Shown: in pieces, positions 8,481-16,081 of the stretch | Position numbering within the stretch: the stretch's first letter is position 1 | Layout of the letters: each line of letters begins with the position of its first letter | DNA from: Jiangella aurantiaca | GTDB lineage: Bacteria; Actinomycetota; Actinomycetes; Jiangellales; Jiangellaceae | Reading direction: 5' to 3' | Assembly: GCF_004349105.1 (NCBI RefSeq) | Contig: NZ_SMLB01000014.1 | Location: forward strand, 62,001-126,000 | Length of the DNA stretch: 64,000 nt | The notes under the pieces: generated by a model | What the model saw: the letters and a program-made list of their open reading frames with translations, nothing else | What the model was told of the DNA's origin: nothing | Database searches by the model: none | Translations under genes and position numbers: made by a program

Positions 8481-9419
8481 CCGGAGTTCGCCGACGGGGA
8501 CGCCGCCGCCGAGGACGGGGGCGGAGGCGAGCTCGTCCAGCACCGGCGCCTCGACGCCCAGCCGCCGGAGGGCGGCGACCAGGACGACCATGCGGGCGCG
8601 GTAACCGCCGTCGTCGATCTTGACGGCGACGGCGCGGCCGTCGTCGAGGGCGGCGGCGATGACGGCCTCGGCACCGGCCTTGGCGAACAGGCCGGGCACG
8701 CCGCGGATCAGCTGCGCCTCGTCGCGGGTGGTGCCGCTGGTGTACTCGGGGTGCGCCTGGATCGCCTCGGCCACCCGCCGCTCCGGCGTCCCCGACGGCG
8801 CCAGCGCGAGCGAGCGGAACATCCGCGCCAGCCCGGTCAGTGGGACGGCGAACAGCGGCGCGCCGCAGCCGTCGACACCCGTGTGGGCCACGGGCGCGCC
8901 CGCCAGCGAGCCGACCGTGTCGCGGATCGCCGTCTGCAGCGGATGCGCCGGGTCCAGGTAGTCCTCCGTCGGCCAGTCGTTGACGACGCAGGTGAGCAGC
9001 ATGGCGGCGTGCTTGCCGGAGCAGTCGGCGGTCAGCGACGACGGCTCGCCGCCCTTGCGCACGTAGTCGACCATCGTGTCGGGGTCGATCGGATAGCCCG
9101 GGGTGTTCCGCAGCGCCGACTCCTCGAGGCCGGCGAGTTGGAGGATGCGGCGGACGCCCTCGAGGTGGATCGGCTCGCCGGAGTGGCTGGCGGCCGCGAG
9201 CGCCAGCAGTTCGCCGTCCAGCGGCAGACCCAGCCGGAGCATCGCGGCCGCCTGGGCCGGCTTGTTCGACGAGCGCGGGTACATGGGAGCGTCGGCGCGG
9301 CCGGCGGCGAACGCCACCGACCCGTCGGCGGCCAGCGCGGCCACCGAGCCACGGTGCCGGGACTCCACCAGTCCCGACCGGACCACCTCAGCCACCAGGA
9401 CGGCGTCGCCCGCGTGCAT
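8466..9419 (-). CDS. L-asparaginase II family protein
   Basis: 317 residues, the usual length of the Rhizobium etli AnsA-type asparaginases (PF06089), which are unrelated to the E. coli enzymes. Recognisable blocks are VVRSGLVESRHRGSVA at the N-terminus, MYPRSSNKPAQAAAMLRLG, ASHSGEPIHLEGV, LTADCSGKHAAMLLTC and HTGVDGCGAPLFAVPL. The conserved Ser-Lys pairs in SSNKP and CSGKH and the Asp-Gly-Cys-Gly motif belong to the active site in this family. The expected reaction is asparagine to aspartate plus ammonia, probably in the cytosol since no signal peptide is visible. The start is the ATG at 9417-9419. Confidence 0.9.
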   Translation of the reverse strand: MHAGDAVLVAEVVRSGLVESRHRGSVAALAADGSVAFAAGRADAPMYPRSSNKPAQAAAMLRLGLPLDGELLALAAASHSGEPIHLEGVRRILQLAGLEESALRNTPGYPIDPDTMVDYVRKGGEPSSLTADCSGKHAAMLLTCVVNDWPTEDYLDPAHPLQTAIRDTVGSLAGAPVAHTGVDGCGAPLFAVPLTGLARMFRSLALAPSGTPERRVAEAIQAHPEYTSGTTRDEAQLIRGVPGLFAKAGAEAVIAAALDDGRAVAVKIDDGGYRARMVVLVAALRRLGVEAPVLDELASAPVLGGGVPVGELRSALR

Positions 9420-9488
9420 GTCGCTCCTCGTCTTCTCGCCGCAATTCCCTGCGACGATCCTGTCACGGGCCGCGGGCCGCCCCGGCAG

Positions 9489-10238
9489 TCAGATGGTGAA
9501 ACCCCCGTCCACCAGCACCGACGTCCCGGTGATGAAGCGGCCGTCGTCGCCCGCGAGATGCGCGACGGTGGCGGCGATCTCGTCAGCATGGGCGTAGCGG
9601 CCCAGCGCCGTGTGTGACCGGATGACGTCGGAGTACGGCCCGTCCGCCGGGTTGAGGTCGGTGTCCGTCGGCCCGGGATGCACGAGCGTCGCCCGGATCC
9701 CGCGCCCGCCGAGGTCGCGGGCCAGTCCCTTCGTCAGCCCCACCAGCGCGGTCTTGCTCATCGTGTACAGCCCGTAGCCGGGGAACACCGTCCGATCGGC
9801 GACCATGCTGCCGATCGTGACGATGCTGCCGCCGCCGGTCATGTGCCGTGCGGCCGCCGTCGACGCCACGAACGGCGCCCGGACGTTCACCGCGACAGTG
9901 CGGTCGAACTCGTCGATGCCCAGCTGGTCGATCGGCCCGACGGGGTACAGCGCGGCGTTGTTGACCAGGATGTCCAGCCGGCCGAACCGGTCGGCGACGG
10001 CGTCGACGGCGTCCGCCAGCGCGGCGGCGTCGGCGCTGTCGACCGCGAGCGCGAGCGCCTGCCGTCCGGCCTCCTCGACCGCGGCGACCACCTTCTCCGC
10101 CGCGGCGGCATCGGTGACATAGGTGAAGCCGACGTCGGCGCCGTCGCGGGCCAGCCGGCGGACCACCGCCGCGCCGATGCCGCGGCTGCCGCCGACCACC
10201 ATGGCCGCCCGGCCGTTCAAAGGGAGCTGCGTGTTCAT
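9489..10238 (-). CDS. Short-chain dehydrogenase/reductase
   Basis: 249 residues, classical SDR. The cofactor motif [15 protein letters not shown] is near residue 14, NNAALYP near 89, and the catalytic Ser and Tyr-x-x-x-Lys are in [21 protein letters not shown]. The C-terminus ends [14 protein letters not shown], the usual close of this family. The start is the ATG at 10236-10238 with GGAGGAT upstream. Cofactor and substrate are not determined; the short charged loop after strand 2 ([11 protein letters not shown]) gives no firm call between NAD and NADP. It is divergent from dtd. Confidence 0.88.
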   Translation of the reverse strand: MNTQLPLNGRAAMVVGGSRGIGAAVVRRLARDGADVGFTYVTDAAAAEKVVAAVEEAGRQALALAVDSADAAALADAVDAVADRFGRLDILVNNAALYPVGPIDQLGIDEFDRTVAVNVRAPFVASTAAARHMTGGGSIVTIGSMVADRTVFPGYGLYTMSKTALVGLTKGLARDLGGRGIRATLVHPGPTDTDLNPADGPYSDVIRSHTALGRYAHADEIAATVAHLAGDDGRFITGTSVLVDGGFTI

Positions 10239-10329
10239 GACGTCGATCCTCCGGCCCGCCGCCCGGCGATACTGGCGGCAATCGGCCGCGGCGTTGGGGC
10301 CCGCACCCGGCCGTGCGACGATGCGGGGC

Positions 10330-10761
10330 ATGCGTGCGGTCGTGCAGCGGGTGACGTCGGCGTCGGTCTCGGTCGACGGGGAGGTCGTCGGTTCGATCGA
10401 GCCGGACGGGCAGGGCCTGCTGGTCCTCGTCGGCGTGACGCACGACGACAGCGCCGACAGCGCGGCCAAGCTGGCGCGCAAGGTGTGGGGCCTGCGGATC
10501 CTCGCCGACGAGCAGTCCGCGTCCGACGTCGGCGCGCCGATCCTCGTGGTCAGCCAGTTCACGCTCTACGCCGACACCGCCAAGGGCCGCCGCCCGTCGT
10601 GGGGCGCCGCCGCGCCGGGCCCGGTGTCCGAGCCGCTCGTCTCCGAGTTCGTCGCCGCGCTGCGCGGGCTCGGCGCGCAGGTCGAGACCGGCGTCTTCGG
10701 CGCCGACATGAAGGTCAGCCTGGTCAACGACGGCCCGGTGACGCTGCTCCTCGACACCTGA
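10330..10761 (+). CDS. dtd: D-aminoacyl-tRNA deacylase
   Basis: 143 residues, the full length of the family. It begins [18 protein letters not shown], has the conserved SQFTLYAD motif in the middle and ends [11 protein letters not shown] with the GPVT cross-subunit loop that forms the chiral selectivity filter. The enzyme removes D-amino acids (and glycine from tRNA-Ala) from mischarged tRNAs in the cytosol. The ATG at 10330 is preferred over the ATG at 10321 because homologues begin with MRAV. The next gene starts 18 bp downstream and is probably cotranscribed. Confidence 0.95.
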   Translation: MRAVVQRVTSASVSVDGEVVGSIEPDGQGLLVLVGVTHDDSADSAAKLARKVWGLRILADEQSASDVGAPILVVSQFTLYADTAKGRRPSWGAAAPGPVSEPLVSEFVAALRGLGAQVETGVFGADMKVSLVNDGPVTLLLDT

Positions 10762-10779
10762 CTCTCCGAAGGGAAGCCC

Positions 10780-11625
10780 ATGATCATCGTGACCGGTGGC
10801 AGCGGCCAGGCCGGCCGGGCCTGCGTCGCGGACCTGACGGCGCACGGCTACGACGTCGTCTCGGTGGACCTCGCGCCGCCGGCCGACCCGTCGGTCCGGC
10901 ACAGCCGCGTCGACCTCACCGACTACGGGCAGACGGTGGCGGCGTTCGCGGGCATCGACGACCGCGTCGACGCCGTCACCGGCATCGTGCACCTGGCCGC
11001 GATCCGGGCGCCGGGGTTGGCGCCGAACCCCGTCACGTTCTCCGTCAACACGCTGAGCACCTACAACGTGTTCGAGGCCGCCCGGCAGCTGGACATCAAG
11101 AACCTCGTGTGGGCGTCCAGCGAGACGGTGCTCGGCCTGCCGTTCGACACGCCGCCGCCCTACGTGCCCGTCGACGAGGAGTATCCGGGCCGGCCGGAGA
11201 CGGCGTACTCACTGTCCAAGCTGATCGGCGAGACGATGGCTGAGCAGTTCTGCCGGTGGGATCCGGAGCGGAAGATCATCGGGCTGCGGCTGTCGAACGT
11301 CATGGACCCCGAGGACTACGCGCGCTTCGCCTCGTTCCAGGACGACCCGCTGCAGCGGAAGTGGAACCTGTGGGGCTACATCGACGCCCGCGACGCCGCC
11401 CAGGCGCTGCGGCTGGCCCTGGAGGCGCCGCTGACCGGCGCCGACGTGTTCGTCATCGCCAACGCCGACACCGTCATGAAGCGGCCGAACGGCGAGCTGC
11501 TGGACGAGGTCTTCCCCGGTGTGGAACGGCGGCGCGACGTCGGCGAGCACGACACGCTGCTGGCCATCGACAAGGCCCGCCGGGTGCTCGGCTACGAGCC
11601 GCAGCACAGCTGGCGGACAGCGTAG
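10780..11625 (+). CDS. NAD-dependent epimerase/dehydratase family protein
   Basis: 281 residues, extended SDR. Rossmann motif VTGGSGQAGRAC is at the N-terminus, HLAAIRAP near residue 72, WASSETVLG near 107, and the catalytic Tyr-x-x-x-Lys in TAYSLSKLIGE near 146. The domain after it (YIDARDAAQALRLALEAP) is the usual substrate-binding region, which ends KARRVLGYEPQHSW. The substrate is not evident; members of this group act on nucleotide sugars or uronates. The start ATG at 10780 follows AGGGAAG 18 bp after dtd. Confidence 0.85.
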   Translation: MIIVTGGSGQAGRACVADLTAHGYDVVSVDLAPPADPSVRHSRVDLTDYGQTVAAFAGIDDRVDAVTGIVHLAAIRAPGLAPNPVTFSVNTLSTYNVFEAARQLDIKNLVWASSETVLGLPFDTPPPYVPVDEEYPGRPETAYSLSKLIGETMAEQFCRWDPERKIIGLRLSNVMDPEDYARFASFQDDPLQRKWNLWGYIDARDAAQALRLALEAPLTGADVFVIANADTVMKRPNGELLDEVFPGVERRRDVGEHDTLLAIDKARRVLGYEPQHSWRTA

Positions 11626-11629
11626 GCGG

Positions 11630-12604
11630 TCAGCGCAGCTGGGCCCGCACGTGCAGGCCGGCCTCCGGGTCGACGACGACCTCCTGCGCGGCGGCCACAC
11701 CGCCGGCCAGCAGGTCGGCGCCGACCGGGGTGTTCCGCTTGACGACGGCGAGCGCGATGGGGCCCAGCTCGTGGTGGCGGGCGGCCGAGCCCACGGTGCC
11801 GACGGTGCGGCCGTCCAGCTCGACCGGGTCGCCGTGCTCGGGCAGTGTGTCGACGGAGCCGTCGAGGTGCAGCAGGACGAGCCGGCGCGGCGGCCGTCCG
11901 AGCGTGTGCACCCGGGCGACGGTTTCCTGGCCGCGGTAGCAGCCCTTGTCGAGGTGGACGGCGGTGCCGATCCAGCCGACCTCGTGCGGGATGGTGCGGT
12001 CGTCGGTGTCGAGACCCTGGCGCGGCTCACGCGCCTCGATGCGCAGCGCCTCGTACGCCCACACGCCGGCCGGCTGGGTGACGTACGCGGCCAGTTCGGC
12101 GCGCGGGACGAACACGTCGCGGCCGCGCTCGGTGACGCGGCTCAGGTGCGCCGCGGCCGGCTGGGTGACTGGCTCCCACACGACGGCGTATTCGTCCGTC
12201 ACGTCGGTGACCTCGACCTGGGACCAGAACTTCATCTTCTCCAGGTAGTCGCGCAGCGGCTCGGCCGAGGACCGCTCGACGTGGAACCAGAACGAGTCGC
12301 CGTCGTCGATGCCGTACAGCGCGTGCTCGACCCGGCCGTTCGCGTCGAGGACCAGCGCGGACGTGGCCCGGTGCGGCTCGAGCCGCTCGACGTGCTGGGT
12401 GATCAGCTGGTGCAGCCAGGTCAGGCGGTCGGGGCCACCGACTCGCAGGACGCCGCGGTGGGAGAGGTCGACCGCGCCCTCGCCGGCGACGAGGCGGCGC
12501 TGCTCGCGGAACGGGTCGCCGTAGTGCGCGGCGACGCCCTCATCGGGCTCGGTGGCCGCTACGGCTCCGGGGGTGTCGAGCAGCGGGCTGCGGTAGGCAT
12601 CCAT
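11630..12604 (-). CDS. ygfZ: Folate-binding YgfZ/GcvT-like Fe-S cluster protein
   Basis: 324 residues from the ATG at 12602-12604 (MDAYRSPLLD). The diagnostic block is DKGCYRGQETVARVHTLG near residue 224, which carries the conserved Cys of the KGCYxGQE motif in YgfZ/IBA57 proteins that assist tetrahydrofolate-dependent maintenance of iron-sulfur enzymes. The GcvT-like N-terminal domain is seen in AVDLSHRGVLRVGGPDRLTWLHQLITQ. A TTG at 12637 would give an 11-residue extension touching the upstream gene; it is less likely. The gene converges on the epimerase with only 4 bp between stops and follows the nitrobindin-like gene. Confidence 0.88.
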   Translation of the reverse strand: MDAYRSPLLDTPGAVAATEPDEGVAAHYGDPFREQRRLVAGEGAVDLSHRGVLRVGGPDRLTWLHQLITQHVERLEPHRATSALVLDANGRVEHALYGIDDGDSFWFHVERSSAEPLRDYLEKMKFWSQVEVTDVTDEYAVVWEPVTQPAAAHLSRVTERGRDVFVPRAELAAYVTQPAGVWAYEALRIEAREPRQGLDTDDRTIPHEVGWIGTAVHLDKGCYRGQETVARVHTLGRPPRRLVLLHLDGSVDTLPEHGDPVELDGRTVGTVGSAARHHELGPIALAVVKRNTPVGADLLAGGVAAAQEVVVDPEAGLHVRAQLR

Positions 12605-12633
12605 GTCTTCATCCAACACCGCGGACGGACGAA

Positions 12634-13152
12634 TCAATCCTTCGCGTCGGTGGCGCCGGCGACCCGCTTGAGTTCGGCGGACAGGTGCGGCTGCAGCTCG
12701 TGGCCCATGGCCGACATCTCGTAGACGTACATGAGCGCGCCGTTGACCAGGCCGTACAGCCGGTGGCCGGTGCGGTAGTCCTTGGCGGGCTCGGTCTTCA
12801 GCACGCCGCGGGTGGCGAGCTCGACCCGGGCCGGCTCGGTCCGCCCGAGGTAGATCTCGACGAACCCGGTCGGGTGCGTGAGCAGCACCTCGATCTCGTC
12901 GTTCTCCTGCGGCCGCCAGTAGCCGGTCTCGCGCGCCGCGGGCCGCACGAGGTTGCCGTCCTCGTCGAGGATCCAGCTGCGGCTGCGGTAGGAGAGGAAC
13001 GGCCTGTCCGGCACGTAGGTGAACTCGACCTCCTGGCCGAACCGGAACGCCTCGATGGTCGGGTAGTCGCCGAGGCCGGCGCCCTCCCAGCGGCCGAGCA
13101 GCCAGGCGATCGGCAGGCAGGCCGGGTGGAGGTCGTCGGGGATCTCGATCAC
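12634..13152 (-). CDS. Nitrobindin-like heme-binding beta-barrel protein
   Basis: 172 residues from a GTG at 13150-13152. The family marker WLLGRWEGAGLGDYP is at residues 18-32, followed by FRFGQEVEFTYVPDRPFLSYRSRSW and a beta-rich body with TGYWRP and EVLLTHPTGFVEIYLG. This is the FABP-like/DUF1794 fold whose characterised members bind ferric heme and react with nitric oxide or peroxynitrite. The C-terminal His pair (GHELQPHLSAELKRV) is where the proximal heme ligand is expected. It lies 29 bp upstream of ygfZ and is probably in the same transcript. Confidence 0.88.
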   Translation of the reverse strand: MIEIPDDLHPACLPIAWLLGRWEGAGLGDYPTIEAFRFGQEVEFTYVPDRPFLSYRSRSWILDEDGNLVRPAARETGYWRPQENDEIEVLLTHPTGFVEIYLGRTEPARVELATRGVLKTEPAKDYRTGHRLYGLVNGALMYVYEMSAMGHELQPHLSAELKRVAGATDAKD

Positions 13153-13159
13153 GACGGGC

Positions 13160-13261
13160 TCAGGCCTGGCCCTTGAACAGCTTGTAGACCACGAACAGGC
13201 CCATCAGGCCGGCGGCGGCCGTGACCAGGACGAGGATGCTGGTGAAGACGAGTTCGAGCAC
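13160..13261 (-). CDS. 33-residue single-pass membrane protein
   Basis: A GTG at 13259-13261 opens a 33-residue frame, VLELVFTSILVLVTAAAGLM followed by GLFVVYKLFKGQA. It is one hydrophobic helix with a short basic cytoplasmic-type tail. It stops seven bases before the nitrobindin-like gene and CCGGACC precedes the start. No family is recognised. The tight spacing and clean membrane topology favour a real small protein in the same operon, but the short length makes it uncertain. Confidence 0.5.
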   Translation of the reverse strand: MLELVFTSILVLVTAAAGLMGLFVVYKLFKGQA

Positions 13262-13287
13262 GGTCCGGAGTCTATCCGGTCGACGGC

Positions 13288-13728
13288 TCAGGCCGGCGGC
13301 AGGAGGTCCATCGCCGCGGTCCCACTGGGGAACTCGACCGGCAGCGAGACGTGCTCGTGCGTGATCGACCACGCGCCGTCGGCCCGCCGGAGCGTGTCGC
13401 TCGCGCGCACCCAGTAGCCGACCTCGCGCCCGGTGGCCAGGGTGCCGCTGGTCCGGATCAGCATGTGCACCGCGGCGACGTCACCGCCCGCCTCGATGTG
13501 CAGGTCGCTGATCTCCTGGCCGATCGGGCCCGCCCACCGGCCGAACCAGTCCGCGAACCGGCCGCGCAACGCGTCCGATCCGGCGTACAGCAGTGGCGGC
13601 ACGAGGTCGAAGTAGACGATGTCGTCCGAATAGAAGGACATGAGCCGCTCCAGGTCCTTGGACCGGATGGCCTCCGAGCGGTGCTCCAGCAGCGCGCTGA
13701 TCTCCGTCATGGTGTCGGTCATACCCAT
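13288..13728 (-). CDS. NTF2-like (SnoaL-type) protein
   Basis: 146 residues from the ATG at 13726-13728; an in-frame ATG two codons later is an equal candidate. The cone-shaped NTF2-like fold is recognised from EHRSEAIRSKDLERLMSFYS, DDIVYFDLVPPLLYAG and the strand pattern DGAWSITHEHVSLPVEF. Related proteins are ketosteroid-isomerase-like or binding proteins of unknown ligand. Nothing in the sequence fixes a substrate. It is divergent from the DsrE-like gene at 13776, with 47 bp between starts. Confidence 0.75.
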   Translation of the reverse strand: MGMTDTMTEISALLEHRSEAIRSKDLERLMSFYSDDIVYFDLVPPLLYAGSDALRGRFADWFGRWAGPIGQEISDLHIEAGGDVAAVHMLIRTSGTLATGREVGYWVRASDTLRRADGAWSITHEHVSLPVEFPSGTAAMDLLPPA

Positions 13729-13775
13729 ATCGACGCCATGACGCAGCCGGATGTGAGTCTCGTAGGCTTGCGAGC

Positions 13776-14138
13776 ATGGAGCGACGTCTCGTGGTCAAGG
13801 TCACTGCCGGCTCTGACGCGCCGGAACGGTGCTCGCAGGCGTTCACCGTCGCGACGACGGCGCTCGCGGCGGGCGCGACGGTGTCGCTGTGGCTGACCGG
13901 CGAGTCGGCGTGGTTCGCGTTGCCCGGGCGGGCCGCCGAGTTCGAGCTGCCGCACGCCGCGCCGCTGCCCGACCTCCTGGACGCACTGCTGGCCGGCGGG
14001 ACGGTGACGTTGTGCACCCAGTGCGCCGCCCGCCGTGACATCGGCCCGGGCGACGTCATCCCGGGCGTCCGTATCGCCGGCTCCCCGACCTTCGTCGAGG
14101 AGATCATGGCCGACGGCGTCCAGGCCCTCGTCTACTGA
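13776..14138 (+). CDS. DsrE/DsrF-like protein
   Basis: 120 residues. The N-terminus VVKVTAGSDAPERCSQAFTV, the central AAGATVSLWLTGESAWFALPG and the conserved CTQCAARRDI with two cysteines near residue 81 fit the DsrE-like fold, whose members relay sulfur as persulfides. It ends PTFVEEIMADGVQALVY. The Cys-x-x-Cys pair is a plausible sulfur-handling site, but no reaction is shown. It converges on the DUF1416/SseA sulfur operon, which makes a role in sulfur relay reasonable. The start is the ATG at 13776. Confidence 0.75.
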   Translation: MERRLVVKVTAGSDAPERCSQAFTVATTALAAGATVSLWLTGESAWFALPGRAAEFELPHAAPLPDLLDALLAGGTVTLCTQCAARRDIGPGDVIPGVRIAGSPTFVEEIMADGVQALVY

Positions 14139-14177
14139 CGCCGGTCAGCAGCACCCGGCGCCGAGCCCCCACTTGCA

Positions 14178-14227
14178 TGATCATCAACCTTTTGCGCTGC
14201 CATAACGGCGCAAAAGGTTGATGATCA
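14178..14227. terminator. Perfect 20-bp inverted repeat between convergent genes
   Basis: Arms 14178-14197 and 14208-14227 are perfectly complementary (each arm begins TGATCATCAACC from its outer end), with a 10-base loop TGCCATAACG. It lies between the DsrE-like stop (14138) and the DUF1416 stop (14237), so it can terminate both. Its length and AT-rich arms are more than a terminator needs. Confidence 0.7.
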
Positions 14228-14236
14228 CAGGACCGA

Positions 14237-14533
14237 TCAGCCGACGTAGACGTCGACGTCGGTGACGCCGACCTCGGCGACGACGGCGCGGTCGACGGGC
14301 TGGGCTCCTGGCGCGAGGGTGCGCAGGGTCCAGGTGCCCGGCGCGGCGAAGAACCGGAACTGGCCGGTCGCGCTGGTCGGGACCTCGGCGGTGAACTCGC
14401 CGGTCGCGTCCAGCAGCCGCACGTACGCGCCCGCCAGGGGCGCGTCGTCACGGTGGACGACGCCCTGGATGACAGTCTCCTTGGTCACATCGACCCCTTC
14501 CAACGACACGCCGCCGGTGGTGGCTCCGCACAT
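14237..14533 (-). CDS. DUF1416 family protein
   Basis: 98 residues from the ATG at 14531-14533, five bases after the rhodanese stop. It begins MCGATTGGVSLEGVDVTKET, followed by a beta-rich domain (IQGVVHRDDAPLAGAYVRLL, then GQFRFFAAPGTWTLRTLA) of the transthyretin-like, carboxypeptidase-regulatory type. DUF1416 is found almost only in actinobacteria directly behind an SseA-type sulfurtransferase, as here. The conserved N-terminal cysteine invites a role as sulfur acceptor, but that is inference. Confidence 0.85.
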   Translation of the reverse strand: MCGATTGGVSLEGVDVTKETVIQGVVHRDDAPLAGAYVRLLDATGEFTAEVPTSATGQFRFFAAPGTWTLRTLAPGAQPVDRAVVAEVGVTDVDVYVG

Positions 14534-14538
14534 GGTGA

Positions 14539-15387
14539 TCACGCCGTCCCGGGCTCGTCGCCGATCGCGACCGGAACGCCGACCAGCGAGCCGTACTCGG
14601 TCCACGAGCCGTCGTAGTTCTTGACGTTCTGGATGCCGAGGATCTCGCGCAGCACGAACCAGGTGTGCGACGAGCGCTCGCCGATGCGGCAGTAGGCGAT
14701 GGTGTCCTTGCCGAAGTCGACGCCGGCCTCACCGTAGAGCGCCCGCAGCTCGTCGTCGGAGCGGAAGGTGCCGTCGTCGTTGGCCGCCTTGCTCCACGGG
14801 ACGTTGGCCGCGGTCGGGATGTGGCCCGGGACCTGCGACACCTCCTGCGGCAGGTGGGCCGGGGCGAGCAGCCGGCCGGCGTACTCGTCTGGCGAGCGGA
14901 CGTCGACCAGGTTCTGGGCGCCGATGGCGGCGACGACCTCGTCGCGGAAGGCGCGGATGGAGCTGTCCGGGTTTTTGGCGGTGTAGGTGGTCGCCTCACG
15001 CGACGGGACGGCGTCGACGAGCTGACGGCTCTCCAGCTCCCAGATCTTCCGGCCGCCGTCGAGCAGGCGGACGTCCTCGTGGCCGTAGACCTTGAAGTAC
15101 CAGTAGGCGTACGCGGCGAACCAGTTGTTGTTGCCGCCGTAGAGCACCACGGTGTCGTCGTCGGAGATGCCGAGACCGCCGAGCAGCGCCTCGAACTGCT
15201 CCTTGTTCACGAAGTCGCGGCGGACCGGGTCACGCAGGTCGGTGGACCAGTTGACCTTCACCGCGCCGCGGATGTGGTTCTTGTCGTAGGCGGCGGTGTC
15301 CTCGTCGACCTCGACGAGCACCACCTTCGGGTTGTCGAGATTCTGCTCGACCCAGTCGGCCGAGACGAGGCTGGACTCGCGGCTCAT
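14539..15387 (-). CDS. sseA: Thiosulfate/3-mercaptopyruvate-type sulfurtransferase
   Basis: 282 residues with two rhodanese domains. The N-terminal domain (residues 8-130) is structural; the C-terminal one holds the catalytic cysteine in IAYCRIGERSSHTWF near residue 233. Other landmarks are LVEVDEDTAAYDKNHIRGA and VDVRSPDEYAG. The CRIGERS loop is that of thiosulfate:cyanide-type enzymes of the SseA family, which move sulfane sulfur via a Cys persulfide in the cytosol. Its ATG overlaps the DUF4395 stop (ATGA at 15387-15384), so translation is coupled, and DUF1416 follows after 5 bp. Confidence 0.92.
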   Translation of the reverse strand: MSRESSLVSADWVEQNLDNPKVVLVEVDEDTAAYDKNHIRGAVKVNWSTDLRDPVRRDFVNKEQFEALLGGLGISDDDTVVLYGGNNNWFAAYAYWYFKVYGHEDVRLLDGGRKIWELESRQLVDAVPSREATTYTAKNPDSSIRAFRDEVVAAIGAQNLVDVRSPDEYAGRLLAPAHLPQEVSQVPGHIPTAANVPWSKAANDDGTFRSDDELRALYGEAGVDFGKDTIAYCRIGERSSHTWFVLREILGIQNVKNYDGSWTEYGSLVGVPVAIGDEPGTA

Positions 15388-15827
15388 GACGCGACCTCCG
15401 TGGTGTTGGGTTGGGATGGGAACAGACGCCGGTAGGCGAGGTAGATCTCACAGCCCAGGCAGAAGCCGAAGGCGGCGTTCAGGAACGCCGCGGCCAGGGC
15501 GGCCGCGACGGCGACGTACGCGACGACGGTCAGCCCGGCCGCGAAGGCGATGACGCCGACGACGGCGAACACCAGCCCGACGGCCTGGGCGAACCGGGGT
15601 GGCGCGGCGTCTTCGAGCTCGCCGGGCGGACCGAGCCGGGGCCGCACGAGCCGCGCGTACAGCAGCCCGTACGGCGCCCGGGGCAGCCCGAGCAGCGCTC
15701 CGGCCGCGAATACCACGCCCTGGACGGCCAGCAGCCAGGCGCTGCCGGTGACCAGGGCGGCCGCGAGGACGACGCTGGTGAGCGCGGCCGCGAACCGGGG
15801 ACCCCGGGGGTCGATGCGAGTCGGCAT
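15384..15827 (-). CDS. DUF4395 family membrane protein
   Basis: 147 residues from the ATG at 15825-15827, with AGGAGGACC just upstream. It begins MPTRIDPRGPRFAAALTSVV and has four hydrophobic helices, then NAAFGFCLGCEIYLAYRRLF near the C-terminus, where the Cys-x-x-Cys motif is the hallmark of DUF4395. The family travels with thioredoxin-like and rhodanese genes, so the membrane CxxC may take part in sulfur or disulfide exchange. That role is inferred from neighbourhood. It is the first large gene of the operon DUF4395-sseA-DUF1416, behind a small leader peptide. Confidence 0.87.
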   Translation of the reverse strand: MPTRIDPRGPRFAAALTSVVLAAALVTGSAWLLAVQGVVFAAGALLGLPRAPYGLLYARLVRPRLGPPGELEDAAPPRFAQAVGLVFAVVGVIAFAAGLTVVAYVAVAAALAAAFLNAAFGFCLGCEIYLAYRRLFPSQPNTTEVAS

Positions 15828-15865
15828 GGTCCTCCTGACGTGGACGGAACGGGAGACGATCGTCA

Positions 15866-15921
15866 GGAACGGCAGCAGGCCGGAGGGCGCGGAATCGAGG
15901 ATCGCGCGGCGGGGCCGTTCC
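15866..15921 (-). promoter_or_regulatory. Leader stem between leader peptide and DUF4395
   Basis: In the transcript, GGAACGGC (15921-15914), starting three bases after the leader-peptide stop, is fully complementary to GCCGTTCC (15873-15866). The pairing would span 40 nt just upstream of DUF4395. The position fits a translation-controlled attenuation structure, though the long loop and lack of a U run leave the mechanism open. Confidence 0.4.
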
Positions 15922-15924
15922 CCG

Positions 15925-15999
15925 TCAGGGCAGACAGAGCATGGACGCGGCGCGACCGAAGTCGATGGCGCGGCGCTTCCAGAGCTCTGTGCCGAACAT
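15925..15999 (-). CDS. Putative sulfur-responsive leader peptide
   Basis: A 24-residue frame runs from ATG at 15997-15999 to TGA at 15925-15927. It reads MFGTELWKRR, then AIDFGRAASMLCLP, with a basic middle and a cysteine near the end. This is the pattern of actinobacterial leader peptides found upstream of sulfur-metabolism operons. The -10-like TACCCT (complement of 16007-16012) ends 7 bases before the ATG and no Shine-Dalgarno is present, which fits a leaderless transcript beginning at the start codon. It lies between the thioredoxin-like gene and DUF4395-sseA-DUF1416. Stalling at the Cys codon under cysteine limitation is the expected logic, inferred from polycysteine leaders in mycobacteria. 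Confidence 0.65.
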   Translation of the reverse strand: MFGTELWKRRAIDFGRAASMLCLP

Positions 16000-16081
16000 G
16001 GCACAGAGGGTACGGGCGACGGCCCGCCGTCGTCACGCCCGTATCAGATAACGAGATTCGCCGTCTCGGAATCCGGCCAAA

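Noticed and set aside
12605-12637. TTG start for ygfZ touching the previous stop
   Set aside because: Family members begin near the ATG at 12604 and the extra eleven residues have no support.
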